The translations under genes and the position numbers were made by a program. Source: Microbacteriaceae bacterium (lineage in GTDB: Bacteria > Actinomycetota > Actinomycetes > Actinomycetales > Microbacteriaceae). From it: 64,000 nt of DNA. Position 1 is the stretch's first letter, and the number at the start of each line of letters is the position of its first letter. Location of the stretch: contig JAHEGG010000001.1 of the NCBI GenBank assembly GCA_024639845.1, positions 1 to 64,000 on the forward strand, in the 5' to 3' direction. The notes beneath the pieces were generated by a model. That model was not told where the DNA came from. It saw only the letters and a list, made by a program, of their open reading frames with translations, and ran no database searches. Shown here piece after piece: positions 52,853-60,187 of this stretch.

Positions 52853-52884
52853 GAAAAATGGGCGGGGTCCGAAGACCCCGCCCA
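52853..52884 (-). terminator. Terminator of the CBM-like secreted protein gene
   Basis: TGGGCGGGGTC, loop of four (CGAA on the plus strand), GACCCCGCCCA form a perfect 11-bp stem. On the minus strand it is followed by a T-rich TTTTTCTT. It lies 20 bases after the stop codon of the gene at 52904. Confidence 0.93.
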
Positions 52885-52903
52885 CTTCTGTTTGAATCAG
52901 GAG

Positions 52904-53797
52904 TTACTTGACTACCTGAGTCTTGACTACTGTCTTGTGACCAACGGTCACGGTCACCTTGTAGGTGCCCGAAGGAACACTGAAGTTCAGAGTCTTCGAA
53001 CCAGCACCGAACGTGGTCGACGAGGTCCAGGTGCGAACACCTGCGATCTTGACGGTAACCTGCTTGCCGCCAGCGTTAGCAACCTCAACGCGCACAACCT
53101 TCTTTGATGGACCAGTGATCTTGGCGGTAGGTGCCGAAGCAGCTGCCGTATTGAACTGGATGTTGTCGATCAAGTAGATCTGGTTGTTGACAGCTTCAGC
53201 AGCTGCACCGGTGTATGTGGTGTCGTCAGCGCCGAAGTTCGGGAAGACCGCAGCAACGATGTAGGAAACACCGGTCTGGTAGTTTTCGCCGGCCCAGCCG
53301 TTGTCGGTGTCGATGCACTTAGCGGTCGACATGTCGAACGACAGGAAGTTCCAGCCTGGCTGAACTTCAAGAGCCTTTAGACAGTTGTGGCTACCTGGCC
53401 ATCCGCCAGCGCTCTGCAACTTGAACATAACTGGGGTTGCAGCGGTAGCGCCAGACCAGACGTCCATGGTAACCACTGGAAGGTCACCGGTTGTGATGCG
53501 GAGGTTGCTGTCCGGAAGCACTAGGTTTACACCACTCCATGCCTGACCCGACTTGGTGAACTTGAGTACCTTGCCTGCGTGTCCAGCTGGTGAAGCAGCG
53601 ATTTCAGCTGCACCACCCTCGAAAGCGCCAGAACCAGCGGCAGTGCCGATGGCGTCGTCTGCCTCGAAGGTAAGGGTGGTGCCAGTTGCATCGACAGCTT
53701 GTGCCGATCCGGTGAACGCGAGAGCGCCACCAAGCGCAAGTGCGAGGCTTGCGGAGACCGCGAGGGTCTTCTTAGCCAAAGTTTGTGACAACTTCAT
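52904..53797 (-). CDS. Secreted carbohydrate-binding-module-like protein
   Basis: The 297-residue protein has a signal peptide (cleavage near AQAVDA) and a ~190-residue beta-sandwich. The pattern LTFEADDAIGTAAGSGAFEGGAAEI, HAGKVLKFTKSGQAWSGVNLVL and a late IYLIDNIQF resembles the CBM-type jelly-roll domains attached to laminarinases and other glycanases. A ~75-residue C-terminal Ig-like stretch follows. It has no catalytic residues, so it may bind glucan at the surface. Two tandem operator copies lie about 110-140 bases upstream, and the next gene upstream encodes a GH16 enzyme. Confidence 0.75.
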   Translation of the reverse strand: MKLSQTLAKKTLAVSASLALALGGALAFTGSAQAVDATGTTLTFEADDAIGTAAGSGAFEGGAAEIAASPAGHAGKVLKFTKSGQAWSGVNLVLPDSNLRITTGDLPVVTMDVWSGATAATPVMFKLQSAGGWPGSHNCLKALEVQPGWNFLSFDMSTAKCIDTDNGWAGENYQTGVSYIVAAVFPNFGADDTTYTGAAAEAVNNQIYLIDNIQFNTAAASAPTAKITGPSKKVVRVEVANAGGKQVTVKIAGVRTWTSSTTFGAGSKTLNFSVPSGTYKVTVTVGHKTVVKTQVVK

Positions 53798-53908
53798 TGT
53801 GTTCCTTTCAAAATATTTTGTTTGGATGTTTGGATCAGTCTCGGCTTAGCCGACTTAAACCTTTGCATCTGGAATGCGCTGTGACACGTCCCAAGACTGA
53901 AGTTACTC

Positions 53909-53938
53909 TTGAAAGCGGTTTCATTGAAAGCGGTTTCT
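53909..53938. promoter_or_regulatory. Tandem LacI-type operators upstream of the CBM-like gene
   Basis: Two directly adjacent 15-base copies read TTGAAAGCGGTTTCA and TTGAAAGCGGTTTCT. Each contains the imperfect palindrome GAAAGC/GGTTTC with central CG typical of LacI-family operators. The 236-base gap also holds a 6-bp inverted repeat (TCGGCT/AGCCGA at 53841-53853) nearer the gene. Confidence 0.75.
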
Positions 53939-54033
53939 CGAATATTTATCATTTCGTTACAGCAAAGTGAACATTCACAGAAATCAGAAGTTGGCGGCCT
54001 TGCGAGGCTCCCGTTCTTTTTCTTCTGCGCTGA

Positions 54034-55233
54034 CTAATGCTTTACAACAGCCCCTTGGTTATCGAGCTTCCAGGCTCGAACGTAGTCGATGGTCATTTGG
54101 CTCTGCGACCATCCGCTCCAGTCACCACCGAATCCACCGGTGGCATTATTGAGAATCAAGAAGAAGTAGTCGTTGAAAGCCCAGTATGAATCGCCGATCC
54201 CCTGCTTGGTCAGCGTCCAGAACTTGATTCCATCGACATAAAACTCGAGACGGTCGGGCAACCATGCGAGTCCATAGGTGTGAAAACCGGCCGAATAGTC
54301 AACGTTGCTAACGCGATCACCAACCTGATATTGGTGGTTTCCACAACACTCGCCGGGATTGTATGTGTTCGCGTAGTGAACGGCTGCGGAGTTTCGCCAA
54401 GGCTGGTGCCCGCCCTGCTCTGCGATGTCTATTTCACCAGCCACAGGCCACTGCTCGTCGGTGATCTTGTCGCCGAGCATCCAGTAGGCAGGCCAGTTCG
54501 CTCCTCCCGCCGGCATCTTGATGCGAGTCTCGATGTAGCCATACTTGAACGAAACCTTGCCCTGCGTGTCAAAGCGACCACTCGTGTAATAGCACTGACC
54601 AACCATGCAAGTAGCGCCCGCAGGGGCAACCGTTGTGCGCTTCGTCGTGATTACCGCGTTGCCGTCAGCCGTGCCGTCAAGCCGGATCGCGTCAGGCGTG
54701 TACCACTGAGGCTCGCCATTGTGGCAAGTTCCACCGCCGTTAGCAGACTCGTGACCACAGAATCGAGCTGTCCACGACTTCGAGTCGATTAGGCCACCTG
54801 TCGCGCCTTTAAACTCTTCGGACCAAAGTAAGGTTCCCACCGAGTGCCCTGACACAGCAGGCGCAGCCGGCTTAAAGACTGGGATGATCGCCCACTTGCC
54901 ATAGAGCTTGATGCTTGCAGTTGGTTTGATGCGCGAGGAGTCTTTATAAGCGACAACGCCCTGAGTGGATTTCGCCCAACCCAAAAACGTATAACCAGTT
55001 CGAACAAACGTATTGCGCTTCAAGTTTCCGCCGGAGGACGAAATAAGTTGAGAACTCATCGTTCCAGTGCCACCGTTGGCCATAAATGAAATTCGATAAC
55101 TTGTTACGGCCTGAGCAGCCCCCGTTGGTTGGATTAGTCCAACTACAAACAGTGCCGTCAAAAACACTGACACGAGTCGTGCCCGAAGTACGACCTTGTG
55201 GGAATTGTGCCTACTTTTGTGCGTGTTTTGCAT
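54034..55233 (-). CDS. Secreted GH16 family beta-glucanase with Flg_new/InlB-type repeat
   Basis: The 399-residue enzyme should hydrolyse beta-1,3 or mixed-linkage glucan outside the cell. A signal region (14-42) precedes one Listeria-Bacteroides-type repeat (FMANGGTGTMSS ... YTFLGWAKS, 50-115). The GH16 domain (about 135-395) contains WPVAGEIDIAEQGG with the catalytic ExDxxE at Glu267, Asp269 and Glu272. It also has YGYIETRIKMPAGGANWPAYWM and a late IDYVRAW. The ATG at 55233 was chosen over an upstream in-frame start. It is probably regulated with the CBM-like gene. Confidence 0.9.
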   Translation of the reverse strand: MQNTHKSRHNSHKVVLRARLVSVFLTALFVVGLIQPTGAAQAVTSYRISFMANGGTGTMSSQLISSSGGNLKRNTFVRTGYTFLGWAKSTQGVVAYKDSSRIKPTASIKLYGKWAIIPVFKPAAPAVSGHSVGTLLWSEEFKGATGGLIDSKSWTARFCGHESANGGGTCHNGEPQWYTPDAIRLDGTADGNAVITTKRTTVAPAGATCMVGQCYYTSGRFDTQGKVSFKYGYIETRIKMPAGGANWPAYWMLGDKITDEQWPVAGEIDIAEQGGHQPWRNSAAVHYANTYNPGECCGNHQYQVGDRVSNVDYSAGFHTYGLAWLPDRLEFYVDGIKFWTLTKQGIGDSYWAFNDYFFLILNNATGGFGGDWSGWSQSQMTIDYVRAWKLDNQGAVVKH

Positions 55234-55284
55234 AAAAAACTGCTCTCTATTTCTCAGCGGATAGCAATGTTTCTTCAAGCTGGT

Positions 55285-55304
55285 TTCGAAGCGCACACTT
55301 CGAA
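55285..55304. repeat. 20-base palindrome upstream of the GH16 gene
   Basis: TTCGAAG and CTTCGAA form a perfect 7-bp inverted repeat with a six-base spacer. It lies 52-71 bases before the GH16 start codon and could be a regulator site or a UTR hairpin. Confidence 0.4.
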
Positions 55305-55398
55305 CTTTGCTCAAGACTAGCCCAGCGCAAGCGCAAAGCCCAGAAATCCGAACCATTTAACAGACTTGTTCATCCGTCAAAAGTGCTAGTTGGGCAAG

Positions 55399-56802
55399 CT
55401 AAAGTTGCGCTAACTCGCCATCGTGCGGAACATGGCTCGGCCATCCCAGTTGGGATTTGATGCGATCGGCAAGCGTCTCGGCAGCGCCTGCCTCACCGTG
55501 AACGACAAACACCTTACCTGGGGCAGGATTTGCAGCACCCAGCCACTCGATTAGCTCGTTGGCATCGGCGTGTACCGAGAATGAGCCAATTTGCCCAATC
55601 GACGCCTTCACCGGAACCATCTCACCGTGCATGCGAACCTCCTCGGCGCCGTCGACCAGCGCACGGCCGCGCGTGCCAATTGCCTGGTAGCCAACCAACA
55701 AAACTGTGTGCTTGGCCTTAGGCAACATTTGACGCAGATGGTGAACTACGCGACCGCCGGTTCCCATGCCGCTTGCCGAGATGATGATGCAAGGCTCGGT
55801 TGGGTCATTGATGGTCTTGGATTCTTCTACCGAGACGAGTTCGACCAGCGTTCCAGGGTCGAATGGGTCGCGCCCTCGCCATGCATCACGAACCTCGGCG
55901 CGAATTTCGGCAGAACCTTCGTCGATCGCATTGCGATAGAAGGCAAGAGCCTTTAGTGCCATTGGAGAATCGGCATAGATTGGCACCTTCGGAATCAAAC
56001 CTTGCTCCATGAGCTCACGAAGTTTGACGAGAATCACCTCGGTGCGGTCTACGGCAAATGCCGGAATCAGCACCGAGCCCCCGCGCGCAACGGTGCGCTT
56101 GATCGCATCCTCGAAATCGGTAGTTGGCACAACATGCTCCCGATCGCCATAGGTTGACTCGGTCACAACCGCGTCAAAATGACCAGCAGGAATGTGACCC
56201 ATAGAAACTAGTAGCGGATGCTCGCTTCGCCCTAAGTCTCCTGTGAACATCAACCGTTTGCCGAAAAATTCAACCTCGAGCGTTGCGGCTCCTAGGATGT
56301 GCCCCGATGGGCGGAACGTGACGAAGGTTTGTTCTGCGGCCTGGACTCTGACACCGAAATCTTGCTCCCTGAATCGCCTGATGGCGTTAATGGCATCTTC
56401 TTCGTTATAGAGAGCTAGCGGAGGATTGTGTTTCGAAAATTTCTTCTTGGCCGCATAAGCGGCGTCTTCAACCTGGATGCGGGCCGAATCACGCAGGATC
56501 ACCTCGGCTAGTCTGGCAGTGAACTTAGTGCTGAAGATATTGCCTGTGAAGCCGTCTTTGACCAATCGCGGCAGGTAACCACAGTGGTCCAGGTGTGCGT
56601 GGCTCAGAATGACTGCATCGATCTCAGCTGGATCCACTGCAAGTGGTTCCCAGTTTTTTAGGCGAAGTTCTTTTAACCCTTGAAACAGGCCGCAGTCGAT
56701 CATCACTTTGGTGTCGCCGCAACTAAGCAGGAATCGGCTGCCAGTGACAGTTCCGGCCGCCCCCAGAAACTGAATTGTGGGTTTGGAGTTGTTTGCACTC
56801 AT
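55399..56802 (-). CDS. MBL-fold/beta-CASP ribonuclease-like protein (RMMBL)
   Basis: The 467-residue protein has the metallo-beta-lactamase zinc motif SHAHLDHCGY, GHILGAATLEVEF and FTGDLGRSEHPLL. Beta-CASP features are ESTYGDREH and RTVARGGSVLIPAFAVDRTEVIL, and the RMMBL tail shows SFSVHADANEL. Relatives are CPSF-73-like exonucleases and RNA-processing hydrolases. The exact substrate is unknown. It is a single gene between the GH16 and DUF6270 genes and does not obviously belong to the glucan set. Confidence 0.92.
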   Translation of the reverse strand: MSANNSKPTIQFLGAAGTVTGSRFLLSCGDTKVMIDCGLFQGLKELRLKNWEPLAVDPAEIDAVILSHAHLDHCGYLPRLVKDGFTGNIFSTKFTARLAEVILRDSARIQVEDAAYAAKKKFSKHNPPLALYNEEDAINAIRRFREQDFGVRVQAAEQTFVTFRPSGHILGAATLEVEFFGKRLMFTGDLGRSEHPLLVSMGHIPAGHFDAVVTESTYGDREHVVPTTDFEDAIKRTVARGGSVLIPAFAVDRTEVILVKLRELMEQGLIPKVPIYADSPMALKALAFYRNAIDEGSAEIRAEVRDAWRGRDPFDPGTLVELVSVEESKTINDPTEPCIIISASGMGTGGRVVHHLRQMLPKAKHTVLLVGYQAIGTRGRALVDGAEEVRMHGEMVPVKASIGQIGSFSVHADANELIEWLGAANPAPGKVFVVHGEAGAAETLADRIKSQLGWPSHVPHDGELAQL

Positions 56803-56942
56803 CGGCAGGCCTCGCTTTGCATCTAGTTGCAGTCTAGAACCCCCGGCGCTCAGGTCTCGATCTCCATCTAATTAACTTTTTCTAGCGAAGAGTTGGCCTT
56901 ACTATTCGCGACAATTCACCCGCCGACGCTTAGATTGTTCAG

Positions 56943-57638
56943 GTGCAAAAGATTTTTATCTATGGCAGCTGCGTAACGCGAGATGGCGTTGAATGGTGGC
57001 CTGAATACGGCTTTGAGCTCGATGGCTATGTTGCCAGGCAATCTCTGATCAGCAGCCAGAGCGAGGCCAGCTTCAAAGATTTTGATTTTGATTTTGCCGG
57101 TATCGGCTCGGATTTTCAAAGGCGAATGGCAAAAGGTGACCTGGGCGGAAACCTTGTGGATCAAATTAGGGCACACTCGGCATCGGTGATTATCTGGGAC
57201 CTGTGCGATGAACGCAACGGAGTGCACCGCTTTGCCTCGGGTAGGTTCAAGACCAGAAACGTTCTTTATAAAAACGCAAAGGCCCAGGGGGCAATAATCG
57301 GCTTCGGCCGCGACGAACACTTTGCCTTGTGGCGTGATGCACTGGATGCCTTTTTGCCACAGTTAGAACACGTTCGGATCATCGTGAACGCAACCCCTTG
57401 GGCCATCCAAAACGACCGAGGTAGGCCTGTCAACAGTGACGACGCCAAGGCTGTGGCATTCAACAAAAGCGCGGAGCGATACCTCGACGAGCTCGAATCG
57501 AGAGGACTCGAAATCATCCGCGTCCCGCAAGAAGAAGCGATCGCTTTGAGCTCACACAAGTGGGGCGAAGCGCCGTTCCACTATGTCGATGAGACCTACC
57601 ACGTGTTCTTGAGGCAGTTAAAACAGTTGCTCGGCTAA
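56943..57638 (+). CDS. DUF6270-like protein (GSCVTRD motif)
   Basis: The 231-residue soluble protein begins IFIYGSCVTRDGVEWW, the pattern that defines DUF6270-like proteins found in capsule and surface-polysaccharide clusters. It continues with an alpha/beta fold (VIIWDLCDERNG, VRIIVNATPWA) and a C-terminal HYVDETYHVF resembling the catalytic DxxH region of SGNH hydrolases. An esterase or acyl-modifying role on a glycan is possible but unproven. It starts at GTG six bases after TAGATT with no ribosome site, so a leaderless mRNA is likely. Confidence 0.75.
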   Translation: MQKIFIYGSCVTRDGVEWWPEYGFELDGYVARQSLISSQSEASFKDFDFDFAGIGSDFQRRMAKGDLGGNLVDQIRAHSASVIIWDLCDERNGVHRFASGRFKTRNVLYKNAKAQGAIIGFGRDEHFALWRDALDAFLPQLEHVRIIVNATPWAIQNDRGRPVNSDDAKAVAFNKSAERYLDELESRGLEIIRVPQEEAIALSSHKWGEAPFHYVDETYHVFLRQLKQLLG

Positions 57639-57698
57639 GACAGCGACCTCGGCTAGCAGTTAATAGCGACGCAGTACAGCAACAAACCTACGCGTTTC

Positions 57699-57908
57699 TT
57701 AGCGATGAACGACGTTGACTAAAAAGTGCCAACCAACCCACCACCAAGCAAGCATGATGGCTACCCTAGTCGTGCGGTGGTGCATGATGCGGTCGATCAT
57801 CGCAGCCACATTAGCCACAGGCGAGCTGTCGCGGCGTGAGTAGAGCCAGAGTGCGATACCCGCCAAAACGAAGAAAATGTAGCCGCCAACAATCAATTGG
57901 GTATTCAT
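57699..57908 (-). CDS. DUF6186-like small membrane protein
   Basis: The 69-residue protein has two membrane segments (about 5-22 and 48-64) separated by a basic loop. The C-terminal MLAWWWVGWHFL pattern resembles the actinobacterial DUF6186 family as I recall it. The ATG at 57908 overlaps the stop of the upstream membrane-protein gene (ATGA). The function is unknown. Confidence 0.72.
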   Translation of the reverse strand: MNTQLIVGGYIFFVLAGIALWLYSRRDSSPVANVAAMIDRIMHHRTTRVAIMLAWWWVGWHFLVNVVHR

Positions 57909-58480
57909 CGGCGCTCCCAAAGGCGAAGGAGTCCTATGCCGATTAGCAGCCAGAGCACCACGAACGCAGCTTGACCATAGATGGTGTCGAGAATTGGGTC
58001 GATTAACACCGAAATAGTCGGATAAACGTGAAGATTATTGACCAACTGACCAAGGATGTTCGCCATGAACTCCCATGCCGTAATCAGCATCGCGAGAATG
58101 GCCCAAATCAGTCGAGCTCTGGCCATGCGAACATCTGGCTTTTCTTTGGGGCCTCGATCGGTGTACCAAACGAGACGTAGAACGAACGGCAAGATTGCCA
58201 GAACCAAGATGCCGTGCACGTAGGAATGCCTAGGAAAGACACTGAGAATCACGGTAAAAACCACGACACCCCACAAGAGCCAAGGTCGGTCAATTTTGAG
58301 GCGTTTTCCGAATCGTGATCCGAGAACCCCGGATGCGCTAATCCAAATCGCAATGGTGCAAAGAGTGAACACAGTAGTGTCGAAAAGACTGCCCCGAAAT
58401 ACTTGCAGAGCAGCCGTCATGGCGAATACCCAAAACCAAGGGTTTCTAAACCCTGCTTTGACCATCGATTTGCGCACCAT
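57905..58480 (-). CDS. Multipass membrane protein of unknown function
   Basis: The 191-residue protein has about five to six hydrophobic segments: 14-28, 33-50, 68-80, 90-105, 124-142 and 160-185. It is co-translated with the DUF6186-like gene. It is divergent from the sucrose-phosphorylase-like gene, with 150 bases between them that carry two operator-like sites. No enzyme motif was recognised. Confidence 0.75.
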   Translation of the reverse strand: MVRKSMVKAGFRNPWFWVFAMTAALQVFRGSLFDTTVFTLCTIAIWISASGVLGSRFGKRLKIDRPWLLWGVVVFTVILSVFPRHSYVHGILVLAILPFVLRLVWYTDRGPKEKPDVRMARARLIWAILAMLITAWEFMANILGQLVNNLHVYPTISVLIDPILDTIYGQAAFVVLWLLIGIGLLRLWERR

Positions 58481-58521
58481 ACAAGGCTAACGACGTCTTG
58501 CTAAGAGCGCTGACAAAGTTC

Positions 58522-58533
58522 GCAAGCGGTTGC
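58522..58533. promoter_or_regulatory. Upstream LacI-type operator of the GH13 phosphorylase gene
   Basis: GCAAGCGGTTGC is an imperfect palindrome (outer GCAA/TTGC, central CG) in the divergent 150-base region. Its centre is 78 bases from a second operator at 58599, a spacing that could allow repressor looping. Confidence 0.6.
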
Positions 58534-58598
58534 AAAAATAACAACTCGGTTACTCCGTTGCTTTTGCAAGAACCACACAAGTAGAGTGATAGACAGAA

Positions 58599-58612
58599 TG
58601 TAAGCGTTTGCA
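58599..58612. promoter_or_regulatory. Proximal LacI-type operator of the GH13 phosphorylase gene
   Basis: TGTAAGCGTTTGCA lies 18 bases before the start codon, just ahead of the GGAGG ribosome site. It differs from the PTS-side site (TGTAAGCGTTTACC) only in the last positions and fits the cre-type consensus. A weak -35 TTGCAA (58565) and -10 TGATAG (58588) would place the transcription start at or before it. Confidence 0.7.
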
Positions 58613-58630
58613 GTTTTTCTGGAGGAAACG

Positions 58631-60118
58631 ATGACTGGAGCCAGCATCCTTGTTTATGCTGAGCGCGTTGGTGGCAACCTAGGCGAAATCGAAAAGCTGC
58701 TTGCCGGCCCACTTTCAGCCTTTTCCGGCGTGCACGTGCTGCCGTTCTTTCACCCGTATGACGGCCACGACGCGGGCTTTGACCCGATCGACCACACAAT
58801 CGTTGACCCACGACTCGGCGATTGGTCCGATTTCAAGCGCATTTCGCAGACCCACGAACTGACCGCCGACTTGATTGTCAACCACGCCTCATACCTTTCG
58901 CCAGAGTTTCTCGACTGGCAAGAGAAGGGCGACGAATCCGAATTCGCCGGCATGTTCCTAACCTTCGATGTTGTGTTTCCAAATGGTGGAAACGAAGACG
59001 GAATCACATCGTTCTATCGCCCACGACCAGGTTTGCCATTCACAGCATATGAAGTGAAAGGCCGCCGCCGCCTAGTCTGGACAACCTTCATGCCGAGTCA
59101 AGTCGACATCGACATTAAGCACCCTGCCGGCCAGGCATACCTGGTTCGAATTCTCGAAGCGCTCAAGAGCGGTGGCGTTAAGGTGGTTCGCCTCGACGCG
59201 GTTGGCTACGCGGTAAAGACGCCCGGCACCGACTCGTTTATGACTCCCGAGACTCTTGAGTTTGTCAGCGAGATCACCGAACTCATTCACAGTTATGACA
59301 TGCGAGTTTTGGTTGAGGTGCACGCGCACTACACCCAGCAACTCGATATTGCCCCACTGGTCGATCTAATCTACGACTTCCAAACTGCACCGCTTCTGCT
59401 GCACTCGTTCTTCACAGGAACCGTCGATCGCCTAGCCGACTGGTTCAAGATTCGCCCGAACAACTGCCTCAATGTTCTAGACACCCACGACGGCTACGGC
59501 GTTATTGACGGCGGTCCAATAAACGGCCGCCCAGGGCTAATCACCCAAGACGAAATGGCCTACATCTTCAAGCGTGCATCCGAGAACACCGGCGGGCACT
59601 CCGGCATCGCAAGTGTTGTGCCCCAGTGGTTTACGCTGCCACACCAGATCAACGCAACACTGCCAAATATCTTGGCCGACGACGTTGCCTATGTTGCAAG
59701 CCGTGCGGTTCAGTTCTTCTTGCCTGGTGAGCCGCAGGTTTATTACGTTGGGCTTTTTAACGGCATGGATGATCAGCACTTGTTCGAGCGCACGGGTCAG
59801 GGTCGCGACGTGAACCGCCACAACTACACCACCGAAGAAATTGCGAGTGCGCTCGAGCAATCGGTAACTCAGGCAATAATCGCCTTGGCTGGCATTCGCA
59901 GATCATCTGTATTTGAAGGTGAGTTCAGTTGGGCGGTCACCTCGCCGACCACTATTCGCCTCGTCTGGCAGCGGGGAAGCGACTCGGCAAGCCTTGAAAT
60001 CGACACCACGGCTGGTGCGGCAGGGTTCGTAATTGAAATCACCGAGAACGGTGAAACTTACCGAGCTGACACGATTGCAGAACTGGCCCAGCTGCATCGG
60101 GCAAAAGTAACCGCCTGA
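58631..60118 (+). CDS. Sucrose phosphorylase-family enzyme (GH13_18)
   Basis: The enzyme splits sucrose or a related glucoside with phosphate to glucose 1-phosphate. The 495-residue length is typical. GVHVLPFFHPYDGHDAGFDPIDH is the family start; the catalytic set is nucleophile Asp189 (VVRLDAVGY), acid/base Glu229 (LVEVHAHY) and Asp287 (LDTHDGYGV). RAVQFFLPGEPQVYYVG and GRDVNRH match GH13_18. Sucrose 6-phosphate or glucosylglycerate specificity cannot be excluded. A GGAGG site precedes the ATG, and two operators lie upstream. Confidence 0.9.
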   Translation: MTGASILVYAERVGGNLGEIEKLLAGPLSAFSGVHVLPFFHPYDGHDAGFDPIDHTIVDPRLGDWSDFKRISQTHELTADLIVNHASYLSPEFLDWQEKGDESEFAGMFLTFDVVFPNGGNEDGITSFYRPRPGLPFTAYEVKGRRRLVWTTFMPSQVDIDIKHPAGQAYLVRILEALKSGGVKVVRLDAVGYAVKTPGTDSFMTPETLEFVSEITELIHSYDMRVLVEVHAHYTQQLDIAPLVDLIYDFQTAPLLLHSFFTGTVDRLADWFKIRPNNCLNVLDTHDGYGVIDGGPINGRPGLITQDEMAYIFKRASENTGGHSGIASVVPQWFTLPHQINATLPNILADDVAYVASRAVQFFLPGEPQVYYVGLFNGMDDQHLFERTGQGRDVNRHNYTTEEIASALEQSVTQAIIALAGIRRSSVFEGEFSWAVTSPTTIRLVWQRGSDSASLEIDTTAGAAGFVIEITENGETYRADTIAELAQLHRAKVTA

Positions 60119-60187
60119 ACCCCAAACAGTTCTAAGACTTTTCTAATTTCTGGCACCGCTCTAAACGCTATGCTGAACTAACGTTTT

